Source of the DNA: an uncultured Eubacteriales bacterium
Lineage (GTDB): Bacteria; Bacillota; Clostridia; Oscillospirales; Oscillospiraceae
NCBI GenBank assembly: GCA_902475455.1
Contig: CABRZO010000018.1
Coordinates: forward strand, 1-23,179
Reading direction: 5' to 3'
DNA: 23,179 bases
The notes below the pieces were generated by a model. That model saw only the letters and a program-made list of their open reading frames with translations. It was not told the origin of the DNA and ran no database searches. How positions within the stretch are numbered: the stretch's first letter is position 1; each line of letters starts with the position of its first letter. This document shows, in pieces, positions 6,838 through 14,099 of the stretch. The translations under genes were made by a program, and so were the position numbers.

Positions 6838-8085
6838 TCAGCAATAAAGGGGATATTTCTCCGTCAAGGCCACCACCTGGCTGCGGATCTCGTCCGCCTT
6901 GGTGTCAAAGTGGGTGGCAGTCTCACAAATCAGCTGACCCACCAGGCGGAAGTCCTCCTCATTCAGGCCACGGCTGGTGGCGGCGGGAGTGCCCAGCCGC
7001 AGGCCGCTGGTGACAAAGGGCTTCTCGGGGTCATTGGGAATGGCGTTCTTGTTGGCGGTGATAAACACATCGTCCAGCCGCTTCTCCATCTCCTTGCCGG
7101 TGAGGCCCGCGGGACGCAGATCCACCAGCATCAGATGGTTGTCGGTACCGCCGCTGACCAGATCCAGACCGCCCTCCAAAATGGAGGCGGCCAGAGCCTT
7201 GGCATTGTCCACGATGTGCTGCTGATACTCCTTGAACTCCGGCTTCAGGGCCTCGCCCAGAGCCACCGCCTTGGCGGCGATGATGTGCATCAGAGGACCG
7301 CCCTGGGAGCCGGGGAACACGGCGGAATTGATCTTCTTGGCGATGGCCTCGTCATTGCAAAGGATCATGCCGCCCCGGGGACCCCGGAGGGTTTTGTGGG
7401 TGGTAGTGGTCACCACATCCGCATAAGGTACGGGAGAGGGATGCAGTCCGGCGGCCACCAGGCCGGCAATGTGGGCCATATCCACCATCAGATAGGCGCC
7501 CACCTCATGGGCAATGTCGGCAAAGGCCTTGAAATCAATGATGCGAGGATAGGCGGAAGCACCGGCAATGATCATCTTGGGCTGATACTTGTGGGCCAGA
7601 TCCCGGACCTGATCATAGTCGATGCGATGGGTCACCGGGTCCACGCCGTAGGAGACCATTTTGTAGTTCTTGCCGGAGAAATTGACGGGAGAACCATGGG
7701 TCAGGTGTCCGCCCTGGTCCAGATTCATGCCCATGACAGTGTCACCCAGATTGCACAGGGCCTGATAGACCGCATAGTTGGCCTGGGCGCCGGAATGGGG
7801 CTGAACATTGGCATAGGCAGCGCCAAAGAGCTCCTTGGCCCGCTCCCGGGCGATCTCCTCGGCGATATCTACATACTCGCAGCCGCCATAATAGCGCTTG
7901 CCGGGGTAACCCTCCGCATACTTGTTGGTGAGGACGCTGCCGGCGGCCACCAGCACAGCGGGACTGACCACGTTTTCAGAGGCGATCAACTCAATATTGC
8001 GGCACTGACGCTGGTACTCCTGCCGGACTGCAGCCCCAACTTCGGGATCGGCTTCCGCCAGAAATGCCATCATTTCCTGAACCAT
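6838..8085 (-). CDS. glyA: Serine hydroxymethyltransferase
   Basis: The 415-residue PLP enzyme interconverts serine plus tetrahydrofolate with glycine plus methylene-tetrahydrofolate in the cytoplasm, feeding one-carbon metabolism. Diagnostic segments are IELIASENVVSPAVL (31-45), NKYAEGYPGKRYYGGCE (54-70), VQPHSGAQAN (94-103), VDMAHIAGLVAAG (201-213) and VTTTTHKTLRGPRGG (225-239) with the PLP lysine at 231. The family length is about 410-420. A longer frame reaches 8178, but the ATG at 8085 has GGAGTG seven bases upstream and gives the standard N-terminus, and the promoter at 8150-8178 lies inside the longer frame. It is monocistronic, with its own promoter and terminator. Confidence 0.97.
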   Translation of the reverse strand: MVQEMMAFLAEADPEVGAAVRQEYQRQCRNIELIASENVVSPAVLVAAGSVLTNKYAEGYPGKRYYGGCEYVDIAEEIARERAKELFGAAYANVQPHSGAQANYAVYQALCNLGDTVMGMNLDQGGHLTHGSPVNFSGKNYKMVSYGVDPVTHRIDYDQVRDLAHKYQPKMIIAGASAYPRIIDFKAFADIAHEVGAYLMVDMAHIAGLVAAGLHPSPVPYADVVTTTTHKTLRGPRGGMILCNDEAIAKKINSAVFPGSQGGPLMHIIAAKAVALGEALKPEFKEYQQHIVDNAKALAASILEGGLDLVSGGTDNHLMLVDLRPAGLTGKEMEKRLDDVFITANKNAIPNDPEKPFVTSGLRLGTPAATSRGLNEEDFRLVGQLICETATHFDTKADEIRSQVVALTEKYPLYC

Positions 8086-8149
8086 GTTACACACTCCATT
8101 CCCTTGAATGATTAAAAAAGGCCACATGACGGGCTTTCTCATGAGCGTA

Positions 8150-8178
8150 ATTATAACAAAACAGCTCCTTTCACACAA
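8150..8178 (-). promoter_or_regulatory. Promoter of glyA
   Basis: On the minus strand a perfect TATAAT (8155-8150) is preceded, after 17 bases, by TTGTGT (8178-8173), which matches the -35 consensus only in its first three bases. The start would be near 8143, giving a leader of about 58 bases; no riboswitch is visible in it. Confidence 0.6.
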
Positions 8179-8217
8179 CAGTTTTCTACAAAATAGGATG
8201 CATTCTTGTTTAATCTG

Positions 8218-8226
8218 TGGTATAAT
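8218..8226 (+). promoter_or_regulatory. Extended -10 promoter of nth
   Basis: TGGTATAAT is an extended -10 element with a perfect TATAAT at 8221-8226. The 17-base-distant -35 (ATGCAT, 8198-8203) is poor. The nth ATG follows 30 bases downstream. Confidence 0.55.
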
Positions 8227-8256
8227 GTGACCAAATCATTGGATGAGGTTGACGAA

Positions 8257-8907
8257 ATGAAACAAAAACAACAAGTGATTTCCATCGTTAAAGCCCTAAA
8301 GGAACTTTATCCCGACGGGATCTGCTCTCTACAATATGAGAAAGATTATGAATTGCTCTTTGCGGTACGTCTGTCCGCCCAGTGCACCGACGAGCGGGTC
8401 AACAAGGTGACCCCCGCCCTCTTTGAGCGCTTCCCCACCCTGGAGGCCTTTGCCGAGGCCGACCCCGCCGAGGTGGCGGAATACATCCACTCCTGCGGAT
8501 TTTTCAACGGCAAGAGCAAGGATCTGGTCAACTGCGCCCGGATGCTACTCCAGGATTACGGTGGAAAGGTGCCCGCTCAGATGGAGGATCTGCTCCGGCT
8601 GCCCGGCGTGGGCCGCAAAACCGCCAATCTGATCCAAGGGGACATCTTCCACACCCCGGGGGTGGTGGTGGCGGACACCCATTGCATCCGAATCACCGGG
8701 CGGCTGGGCCTCACGGACGGCACCAAGGACCCTGTTAAAGTGGAACAGCAGCTGCGGGCGGTGCTTCCACCGGAGGAGTCCAACAATTTCTGCCACCGGA
8801 TGGTACTCCACGGCCGGGCCGTTTGTACCGCCCGACAGGCCAAGTGTGAAATCTGTCCGTTGACCGAGTGGTGCTCCCATTTTCAGGAAACACAGCCAGC
8901 GGATTAA
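8257..8907 (+). CDS. nth: Endonuclease III, DNA glycosylase/AP lyase with a 4Fe-4S cluster
   Basis: The 216-residue enzyme removes oxidised pyrimidines in base excision repair. The helix-hairpin-helix LPGVGRKTANLI (115-126) carries the catalytic lysine at 121, the catalytic aspartate is in VVADTHCIRITGRLG at 140, and the iron-sulfur loop has Cys190, 197, 200 and 206 in the standard Cx6Cx2Cx5C spacing. The length is typical. An upstream frame reaches 8206, but the promoter -10 lies in it and GAGG is placed eight bases before the ATG at 8257, which is chosen. The gene stands alone, divergent from glyA and convergent with queH. Confidence 0.96.
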   Translation: MKQKQQVISIVKALKELYPDGICSLQYEKDYELLFAVRLSAQCTDERVNKVTPALFERFPTLEAFAEADPAEVAEYIHSCGFFNGKSKDLVNCARMLLQDYGGKVPAQMEDLLRLPGVGRKTANLIQGDIFHTPGVVVADTHCIRITGRLGLTDGTKDPVKVEQQLRAVLPPEESNNFCHRMVLHGRAVCTARQAKCEICPLTEWCSHFQETQPAD

Positions 8908-9032
8908 GTGTTAAGCTATTTTACTTTTCATTAACCCATTTCCGCCCCTTCGACTTTTCACTCTGTAATGTGACATCACTTTGCAAAACTTAAAACTGGC
9001 AAGCAGATTCACTTGCCTGTTAATTATAGCCC

Positions 9033-9074
9033 AAAAAAGCCGGCGTCAGTCAGCTTTTTTCTCTGATTGACGCC
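9033..9074 (-). terminator. Terminator of queH, probably also stopping nth
   Basis: GGCGTCAGTCAG (9042-9053) pairs with CTGATTGACGCC (9063-9074) with one wobble. On the minus strand CTTTTTTGG follows (9039-9031). The queH stop codon (9048-9046) lies inside the stem. Read on the plus strand the stem is followed by GTTTGTT, so it may also serve nth. A weaker hairpin GGCAAG/CTTGCC sits at 8998-9017. Confidence 0.8.
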
Positions 9075-9702
9075 GTTTGTTGGCTTCTCGTTCCAGTTTT
9101 GAATAAATACATCCGCAGTAATCCTGTCGATAGAGCTGGTATTCCGCCGACAGCTGGATGGAGCGTTTGTAGCCCTCCCGCTTTTTGAAATCAGACACCA
9201 GATAGCGGGTCTCGTAGATGGGGGCCAGCGCTTCGCCGATCTCATTGAGAGCCCTGGCATTCTTCAAGGGGCTGATGGAGAGAGTGGTGGTGAAGAACTC
9301 GCAGCCCAGGGCCTGGGCCTGGCGGGCCGTCTCCTCCAAACGGAGCCGGTAACACACCATGCACCGTTTGCCCCCCTCCGGCTCCCCTTCCAGGCCCTGC
9401 ACCGCCTGGGCAAACCGCTCCGGGTCATAGCGGCCCTCTACCACGGTGACATCGGACTCCGGCAGCATCTGGGCCACCAGCCGTTCCACTTCCGCCACCC
9501 GGTACCGGTATTCCGACTCCGGGGAGATATTGGGGTTATAATAAAATAGTGTGATCTGAAAGTAGCGGGACAGGTACTCCAACACATAGCTGCTGCAGGG
9601 AGCGCAGCAGGCGTGGAGCAGCAGCTTGGGACGCCGTCCATTCAAGCCGGAAATGATCTTGTCCAGCTCCTTCTGATAATTTCGTTGGGCATTCATTTTC
9701 AT
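9046..9702 (-). CDS. queH: Epoxyqueuosine reductase QueH
   Basis: The 218-residue protein matches the QueH (former DUF208) family, which carries out the last step of queuosine synthesis in tRNA, reducing epoxyqueuosine to queuosine, as the alternative to QueG. The sequence shows the metal/cluster cysteines in LLLHACCAPCSSYVLEYL (27-44), GKRCMVCYRLRLEETA near 112-127, FTTTLSISPLKN near 141-152, and QDYCGCIYS near 193-201. An AAGGTG ribosome site precedes the ATG at 9702; a second ATG two codons later is also possible. No other queuosine gene is nearby. Confidence 0.93.
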   Translation of the reverse strand: MKMNAQRNYQKELDKIISGLNGRRPKLLLHACCAPCSSYVLEYLSRYFQITLFYYNPNISPESEYRYRVAEVERLVAQMLPESDVTVVEGRYDPERFAQAVQGLEGEPEGGKRCMVCYRLRLEETARQAQALGCEFFTTTLSISPLKNARALNEIGEALAPIYETRYLVSDFKKREGYKRSIQLSAEYQLYRQDYCGCIYSKLEREANKRRQSEKKAD

Positions 9703-9723
9703 ATATCACCTTCTATCCCGCAC

Positions 9724-9753
9724 ATCTTACTACATATTATGGTCAAAAATCAA
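9724..9753 (-). promoter_or_regulatory. Possible promoter of queH
   Basis: Minus strand TTGATT (9753-9748), 18 bases, TAAGAT (9729-9724). It sits in the 70-base divergent gap shared with the Nudix gene. No convincing plus-strand promoter was found there beyond TATTAT at 9735-9740. Confidence 0.4.
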
Positions 9754-9772
9754 CGTCTGGAGGGATAAAATC

Positions 9773-10390
9773 ATGGATTTTGAACGACTCAGAGACTCTC
9801 TCTCGAACCGGGAGATCGGCCCCATCGATGGCCGTCCCCCCTGCGCCGTCCTGGTTCCCCTGGTGGAGAACAACGGAGAAAACTGCCTGCTCTATGAAGT
9901 GCGGGCCTCCACCTTGAAATGGCAGCCCGGCGAGGTGTGCTTTCCTGGAGGCCAAATGCAGCCCGGCGAGTCCGCTCTGGAGTGCGCCCTCCGGGAAACC
10001 CAGGAGGAGCTGGGCATTGACAGGAGCAAAATTGATCTCTTGGGGCCCATGGACTACGCCATCCATGCCTCCGGCTTTCCGGTATATCCCTATCTAGCCC
10101 GTCTTGATTTTGACTGGAAGCGGGAGCTTTCCCCCAACCCGGCGGAAGTGGATGAGGTCTTCACCATTCCCCTGTCCTATCTCCGCTACACGCCGCCCCA
10201 AAAGGCCCGGGTGGAGAAGGTCTATCACTCGGTGGACACCCTGCCGGAGCAGGACCGTTCGGTGCTGGAGGATCATCCCCGGCTGGAGAGCATGCCCACC
10301 CTGTTCTGGCCCTATGAGGGTAGGCTGCTGTGGGGCATGAGCGCCCGGGTCACCTACTGGCTGATCCGCTGGCTCAATGAGCACCGCTGA
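9773..10390 (+). CDS. Nudix hydrolase, coenzyme A pyrophosphatase type
   Basis: The 205-residue protein has a complete Nudix box at 60-82 (GG, Glu66, then RETQEELG at 74-81), which binds the catalytic metal. Directly before it, LLYEVRASTLKWQPGEVCFP (39-58) is the extra signature of CoA pyrophosphatases (YeaB/NudL/PCD1 type), which cut CoA to 3',5'-ADP and 4'-phosphopantetheine. Specificity is thus inferred from family motifs. GGAGGG lies about eight bases before the ATG. The last 14 bases overlap the next gene, which suggests one transcript. Confidence 0.9.
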   Translation: MDFERLRDSLSNREIGPIDGRPPCAVLVPLVENNGENCLLYEVRASTLKWQPGEVCFPGGQMQPGESALECALRETQEELGIDRSKIDLLGPMDYAIHASGFPVYPYLARLDFDWKRELSPNPAEVDEVFTIPLSYLRYTPPQKARVEKVYHSVDTLPEQDRSVLEDHPRLESMPTLFWPYEGRLLWGMSARVTYWLIRWLNEHR

Positions 10391-10904
10391 GATGGACTAC
10401 CAGCTCATCCGCTCCCGCCGCAAAACGCTGTCCATTGAAATTACCCGGGATGCCACAATTCTGGTTCGGGCTCCCATGCGGATGCCGCTCCGGGATATCG
10501 AAGCTTTTTTGATGGAGAAGCAGCGTTGGATTGCCCTGCATCTGGAGCGCCAGCGACAGCGACTGGCTGCCCATCCGGAGCCCGACGAGGCCACCTGGCG
10601 CCGCTGGCGGACCGAGGCCGGCGCCTATTTCCCGCCCCGGGTGGCCTACTATGCCCGGCAGATGGGGGCCTCCCCCACCGCCCTGCGCTACTCCCGGGCC
10701 AAGACCCGGTTCGGCAGCTGCAGCAACAAAAACAGCATCACCTTCTCCCTCCGGCTTATGGACTACCCTGAGGCCGCCCGGGATTATGTGATTGTCCATG
10801 AGCTGGCCCACATTCCCTTCAAAAACCACGGGAAGGAATTTTACCGCCTGGTGGCCTCCATTCTGCCGGACTATCGGCAAAGGCAGGCGCTATTGAAGGA
10901 ATAA
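10377..10904 (+). CDS. YgjP-like (DUF45/M48-type) zinc metallopeptidase
   Basis: The 175-residue protein has the zinc-protease motif HELAH at 141-145 with a third likely ligand at His151 in KNHGKEFY, preceded by the family segment KTRFGSCSNKNSITFSLRLM (109-128). The N-terminal part (RSRRKTLSIEI, LVRAPMRMP) is the usual YgjP beta-domain. The substrate is unknown; it is cytoplasmic by lack of a signal. The ATG at 10377 lies inside the Nudix gene; a second ATG at 10392, two bases after the Nudix stop, would begin MDYQL and is equally possible, since neither has a strong ribosome site. Confidence 0.87.
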   Translation: MSTAEMDYQLIRSRRKTLSIEITRDATILVRAPMRMPLRDIEAFLMEKQRWIALHLERQRQRLAAHPEPDEATWRRWRTEAGAYFPPRVAYYARQMGASPTALRYSRAKTRFGSCSNKNSITFSLRLMDYPEAARDYVIVHELAHIPFKNHGKEFYRLVASILPDYRQRQALLKE

Positions 10905-10920
10905 CACATTTATTCAATTA

Positions 10921-10960
10921 AAAAACCGTCAGGGATGAATTGGCATCGCCCTGACGGTTT
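10921..10960. terminator. Bidirectional terminator between the metallopeptidase gene and ruvX
   Basis: AAACCGTCAGGG (10923-10934) pairs exactly with CCCTGACGGTTT (10949-10960) across 14 bases. There are A-rich bases on the left and T-rich bases on the right, so it can act on both converging transcripts. Confidence 0.85.
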
Positions 10961-10965
10961 CAAAT

Positions 10966-11382
10966 TTACTGGTTCTTTTTATAAATGAGGTAACCCTCCA
11001 GAATCAGGGTGGCCGCCACCGCGTCCACCACTTTTTTGCGCTTCTTGCCGTGCTTTCCGGTCTCAGTCAGGATCCGGTGGGCGTCTACGGTAGTGCGTCG
11101 CTCGTCCCACAGGGTGACGGGCAGCCCGGTCTCCTCCCGGAGCCGCTGGGCCAGGGCCTGACTCTTCTCCGCCCGCTCTCCCAGACTGCCGTCCATATTC
11201 TTCGGGTAGCCCAGCACCAGTTCCTCTACCCCGTAGTCTTTGATATAGCCCTTCAGCCGCTGCACCACCACATCCTGGTCCCGGCTGTCGATGGTCTCCG
11301 CCGTGCCGGCTCCAAAGCCCAGCAGGTCTGAAATGGCCACGCCGGTATGGGCGTCGCCGTAATCTATGGCCATGATCCGCAT
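10966..11382 (-). CDS. ruvX: Putative pre-16S rRNA nuclease / Holliday junction resolvase-like protein YqgF (RuvX)
   Basis: The 138-residue protein has the RNase H-like fold signature of the YqgF family: MAIDYGDAHTGVAISD at the N-terminus with the first acidic residue, VLGYPKNMDGS in the middle, TLWDERRTT, and KVVDAVAATLILEGYL with the last acidic residue. In E. coli it trims the 5' end of 16S rRNA. The frame extends to 11424, but the ATG at 11382 has AAAGGAG about nine bases upstream and gives the family N-terminus. It is transcribed from its own promoter, divergent from rpmG. Confidence 0.93.
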   Translation of the reverse strand: MRIMAIDYGDAHTGVAISDLLGFGAGTAETIDSRDQDVVVQRLKGYIKDYGVEELVLGYPKNMDGSLGERAEKSQALAQRLREETGLPVTLWDERRTTVDAHRILTETGKHGKKRKKVVDAVAATLILEGYLIYKKNQ

Positions 11383-11414
11383 CCTATGCTCTCCTTTTCT
11401 GTTTTGTCTTCTCC

Positions 11415-11442
11415 ATTCTACCATTTTTTCTTAAAATAGCAA
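11415..11442 (-). promoter_or_regulatory. Promoter of ruvX
   Basis: Minus strand TTGCTA (11442-11437), 16 bases ending in TGG, TAGAAT (11420-11415). The start would be near 11408, about 26 bases before the ATG. It is back-to-back with the rpmG promoter. Confidence 0.6.
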
Positions 11443-11452
11443 GAAAAAACCC

Positions 11453-11481
11453 TTGACTTGCCGAGGGTCGGGTGCTAGAAT
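11453..11481 (+). promoter_or_regulatory. Strong promoter of the rpmG-secE-nusG-rplKA operon
   Basis: TTGACT (11453-11458), exactly 17 bases, TAGAAT (11476-11481). Five of six bases match consensus in each hexamer. The predicted start is near 11488. Confidence 0.82.
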
Positions 11482-11487
11482 ATAGCT

Positions 11488-11734
11488 TACCTGTGAGAAG
11501 GGGTGTATTTGGCGTGCGTTTTTTTAGGCGTAGGCAGTCCCCCTTCGCGGCGCTTTGATTCGCCAGAACAGGGAGGCAGTAAGGCCTGCCGAAACCTTTT
11601 TCAAGGTCAGCGCTTCCGGCGCGTGCTTTTGTCGCGCCCTGATGCCCTGACGGACTGGATTTCGGTTGGCGTTCACCTATTTCAGGTACAGTCAGACGAA
11701 GTCCTTTTTTTGTGCCTGATCGAATTATTTTCAA
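11488..11734 (+). promoter_or_regulatory. Long, structured 5' leader of the rpmG operon, class unknown
   Basis: About 250 bases separate the predicted transcription start from the rpmG ribosome site. The stretch can form several local hairpins: GGCAG/CTGCC (11575-11590), ACCTT/AAGGT near 11594-11607, and GGCGCG/CGCGCC (11618-11638). T-runs lie at 11519-11525 and 11704-11710. It is open in frame with rpmG from 11503, but the hypothetical 82-residue extension has no L33 homology. I do not recognise a T-box, riboswitch or known ribosomal-protein leader, so a regulatory RNA is only inferred. Confidence 0.45.
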
Positions 11735-11748
11735 GGAGGTGCCAAGAT

Positions 11749-11913
11749 ATGGCGAAGGCCGGCGCACGGGTCAAGATCACCCTGAGATGCTCTGAGTGCA
11801 AGCAGAGAAACTACAATACCATGAAGAACAAGAAGAACACCCCTGATCGTCTGAAGCTGAACAAGTATTGTCCTTTCTGCAGAAAGCACACCGTCCACGA
11901 TGAAACCAAGTAA
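11749..11913 (+). CDS. rpmG: Ribosomal protein L33 (bL33), zinc-binding form
   Basis: The 54-residue large-subunit protein begins MAKAGARVKITLRCSEC and ends KYCPFCRKHTVHDETK. Two CxxC pairs (14/17 and 41/44) show it is the zinc-binding form. AAGGAGG lies seven bases before the ATG. Position directly before secE and nusG is the usual place in Firmicutes. The frame is open further upstream but that part is leader. Confidence 0.96.
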   Translation: MAKAGARVKITLRCSECKQRNYNTMKNKKNTPDRLKLNKYCPFCRKHTVHDETK

Positions 11914-11954
11914 GCTCATTGCAACTTACTGACAGAAAGAAGGGTGTCTTTTTT

Positions 11955-12245
11955 ATGGCAGACAAGGAAGAAAAGGTAGTCCCCAAGACTGCCGCCAAGG
12001 ACAAGCCCGCCAAGGAAAAGGCCAAAAAGCCCAACGGCTTCGTTCGTTTCTTTAAGCGCATCGCCCGCTACTTCCGGGAGATGAAGAGCGAACTGAAGAA
12101 GGTCGTCTGGCCCACCCGTCAACAGGTCATCCGCAACACCGTCGTGGTCATTCTGGTCGTGCTGGTGGTTGGCGTTCTGATCTGGCTGTTTGACTGGCTG
12201 GCAGCCGCAGTCATCAAGGCTTTGGTCAACCTGGCCCAGGGTTAA
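11955..12245 (+). CDS. secE: Preprotein translocase subunit SecE
   Basis: The 96-residue subunit of the SecYEG channel has a charged, lysine-rich cytoplasmic N-terminus (residues 1-35), the conserved amphipathic hinge EMKSELKKVVWPTRQQV (42-58) and one membrane helix at about 61-86. An upstream ATG-like frame start at 11919 is ignored because GAAGGG lies about nine bases before the ATG at 11955 and the family N-terminus starts there. The single-helix form is typical of Gram-positive bacteria. nusG follows after ten bases. Confidence 0.95.
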   Translation: MADKEEKVVPKTAAKDKPAKEKAKKPNGFVRFFKRIARYFREMKSELKKVVWPTRQQVIRNTVVVILVVLVVGVLIWLFDWLAAAVIKALVNLAQG

Positions 12246-12255
12246 GAGGTTTATC

Positions 12256-12780
12256 ATGGCTGAAGAAGCGAAGTGGTACGTCGTTCACACGTACTCTGGC
12301 TATGAAAATACCGTAGCCACCACGATCATGAAGCATGTGGACAACCGCAATCTTCACGATCTCATCCACGAGGTTTCCATCCCCATGGAGACCGTCACCG
12401 AAGTCACCGAAAACGGCCCCAAAACCGTGGAGCGCAAGGTGTTCCCCGGCTATGTGCTGATCAAAATGGTGATGACCGACGAGAGCTGGCACGTGGTCCG
12501 CAATGTGCGGGGCGTCACCGGATTCGTCGGCTCCGGCAACAAGGGCATTCCCCTCACCGATGAGGAGATCGCCGCTCTTGGTGTGGAGAAGCGCGAAGTG
12601 GTTGTCGGCTATCAGGTCGGCGACAACGTCAAGATCACGGAAGGCGCTCTGGAGTCCTTCCTGGGCGTTGTGGAAGAGATCGATATTGATAAGAACAAAG
12701 TCCGTGTCGTTGTCTCGATGTTCGGCCGCGAAACTCCCGTGGAGCTGGACCTGGATCAGGTCGAGCCCGTGGAGATCTGA
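12256..12780 (+). CDS. nusG: Transcription termination/antitermination factor NusG
   Basis: The 174-residue RNA polymerase-binding factor has the N-terminal NGN domain (KWYVVHTYSGYENTVA near 6-21, then KVFPGYVLIKM and RGVTGFVGSGNKGIPLTDEE) and the C-terminal KOW domain (VGDNVKITEGALESFLGVVE, then VVVSMFGRETPVELDLDQVE), which contacts ribosomal protein S10 or Rho. Both domains are intact and the length is normal. The start at 12256 follows AAGAGG closely; the frame extends upstream into secE but that part is not NusG-like. Confidence 0.97.
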   Translation: MAEEAKWYVVHTYSGYENTVATTIMKHVDNRNLHDLIHEVSIPMETVTEVTENGPKTVERKVFPGYVLIKMVMTDESWHVVRNVRGVTGFVGSGNKGIPLTDEEIAALGVEKREVVVGYQVGDNVKITEGALESFLGVVEEIDIDKNKVRVVVSMFGRETPVELDLDQVEPVEI

Positions 12781-12835
12781 ACCCCGGCATCAGATGACCC
12801 AATCATAATACCTAACTTTTGAGGAGGTGCTCTTC

Positions 12836-13270
12836 GTGGCACAGAAAAATGCAAAAATCACCGGCTATGTAAAGCTGCAGATCCCCGCGGGCAAGGCAAC
12901 TCCCGCCCCCCCTGTCGGCCCCGCTCTGGGCCAGCACGGCGTCAACATTGCCGCTTTCACCAAGGAATTCAATGAGCGCACCAAGAACGACGTGGGCCTG
13001 ATCATCCCCGTGGTGATCACCGTCTATGCCGACCGGTCCTTCACCTTCATCACCAAGTCCGCTCCCGCCGCCGTCCTGATCAAGAAGGCCGCCGGCATCG
13101 AGTCCGGCTCTGGCGTGCCCAACAAGACCAAGGTCGCCACCATCAGCCAGGAGGACGTTCGCAAGATCGCCGAGGCCAAGATGAACGACCTGAACGCCGC
13201 CAGCATCGAAGCTGCCATGTCCATGATCGCCGGTACCGCGCGCTCCATGGGCGTCGTTGTGGCTGACTAA
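12836..13270 (+). CDS. rplK: Ribosomal protein L11 (uL11)
   Basis: The 144-residue protein forms the GTPase-associated centre of the large subunit. It begins MAQKNAKITGYVKLQIPAGK, with the proline-rich hinge ATPAPPVGPALGQHGVNI and C-terminal RNA-binding domain (KTKVATISQEDVRKIAEAK, GTARSMGVVV). The start is a GTG at 12836 placed eight bases after AGGAGG (12822-12827). The GTG at 12827 overlaps the ribosome site itself and is rejected. Confidence 0.97.
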   Translation: MAQKNAKITGYVKLQIPAGKATPAPPVGPALGQHGVNIAAFTKEFNERTKNDVGLIIPVVITVYADRSFTFITKSAPAAVLIKKAAGIESGSGVPNKTKVATISQEDVRKIAEAKMNDLNAASIEAAMSMIAGTARSMGVVVAD

Positions 13271-13284
13271 GGAGGTAACTGACT

Positions 13285-13977
13285 GTGTTTAGAGGTAAGA
13301 AATATCAGAACAGCGCCAAGCTGTTGGAGAAAGGCGTCACCTACGAGCCCGCTGACGCCATGGATCTGGTCGTCAAGACCGCTTCCGCCAAGTTTGATGA
13401 GACCGTGGAGCTGCACGTCCGCCTGGGCGTCGACTCCCGTCACGCTGACCAGCAGGTCCGTGGCGCCATCGTCCTGCCCAACGGCACCGGCAAGAGCGTC
13501 AAGGTGCTGGTGTTTGCCAAGGGCGACAAGGCTGACGCCGCTCGTGAGGCCGGCGCCGACTACGTGGGCGATATGGACCTGGTGGAGAAGATCCAGAAGG
13601 AGAACTGGTTCGACTTTGACGTGGTCATCGCCACTCCCGATATGATGGGTGTTGTGGGCCGTCTGGGTAAGGTCCTGGGCCCCAAGGGCCTGATGCCCTC
13701 CCCCAAGTCCGGCACTGTGACTCCCGACGCCGCCAAGGCTGTTCAGGAAGCTAAGGCCGGTAAGGTCGAGTATCGTCTGGACAAGACCAACATCATCCAC
13801 TGCCCCATCGGCAAGGTCTCCTTTGGTGCCGAGAAGCTCCAGGAGAACTTCAACGCTCTGATGGGTGCCATCATCAAGGCCAAGCCCGCCGCCGCCAAGG
13901 GTCAGTATATCAAGAGCTGCACCCTGGCCACCACCATGGGCCCCGGCGTCAAGGTCAGCTCCGCGAAGCTGATGTAA
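13285..13977 (+). CDS. rplA: Ribosomal protein L1 (uL1)
   Basis: The 230-residue protein forms the L1 stalk and in other bacteria represses its own operon. Seen are the RNA-binding segments KFDETVELHVRLGVDSRHAD (36-55), GKVLGPKGLMPSPKSGTV near 128-145 and KVEYRLDKTNIIHCPIGKVSF near 160-180. The start is GTG, nine bases after GGAGG, which itself abuts the rplK stop (gap 14 bases), so the two genes share a transcript. The extreme N-terminus (MFRGKKYQ) is shorter than in many L1 proteins, but the following NSAKLLEKGVTYEPADAMDL is standard. Confidence 0.97.
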   Translation: MFRGKKYQNSAKLLEKGVTYEPADAMDLVVKTASAKFDETVELHVRLGVDSRHADQQVRGAIVLPNGTGKSVKVLVFAKGDKADAAREAGADYVGDMDLVEKIQKENWFDFDVVIATPDMMGVVGRLGKVLGPKGLMPSPKSGTVTPDAAKAVQEAKAGKVEYRLDKTNIIHCPIGKVSFGAEKLQENFNALMGAIIKAKPAAAKGQYIKSCTLATTMGPGVKVSSAKLM

Positions 13978-13986
13978 TTTGCCTGC

Positions 13987-14017
13987 AAGCGGGCGCCACC
14001 TAAGCTGGCGCCCGCTT
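13987..14017 (+). other. Stable stem-loop after rplA
   Basis: AAGCGGGCGCCA (13987-13998) pairs exactly with TGGCGCCCGCTT (14006-14017), seven-base loop. No T-tract follows, so it is not a standard terminator; it may protect the 3' end or reduce read-through into rplJ. A second stem (14023-14032 with 14036-14045, three-base loop) follows and is trailed by A residues. Confidence 0.7.
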
Positions 14018-14063
14018 CCAAGCGATCTCCGGCCACCGGAGGTCGAAAAAATGCAGAAAGTAC

Positions 14064-14093
14064 TTGACATTCCACTTACTTTTCTGCTATAAT
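14064..14093 (+). promoter_or_regulatory. Promoter of rplJ-rplL
   Basis: TTGACA (14064-14069), 18 bases, TATAAT (14088-14093): both hexamers perfect. Start expected near 14100, at the beginning of the L10 leader. Confidence 0.88.
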
Positions 14094-14099
14094 ATTTGA

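Noticed and set aside
11503..11748. N-terminal extension of ribosomal protein L33
   Set aside because: It is open in frame but has no L33 homology and the strong AAGGAGG lies just before the ATG at 11749.
14023..14045. Terminator after rplA
   Set aside because: The stem is followed by A residues on the coding strand, not T, so it is not a standard terminator for rplA.
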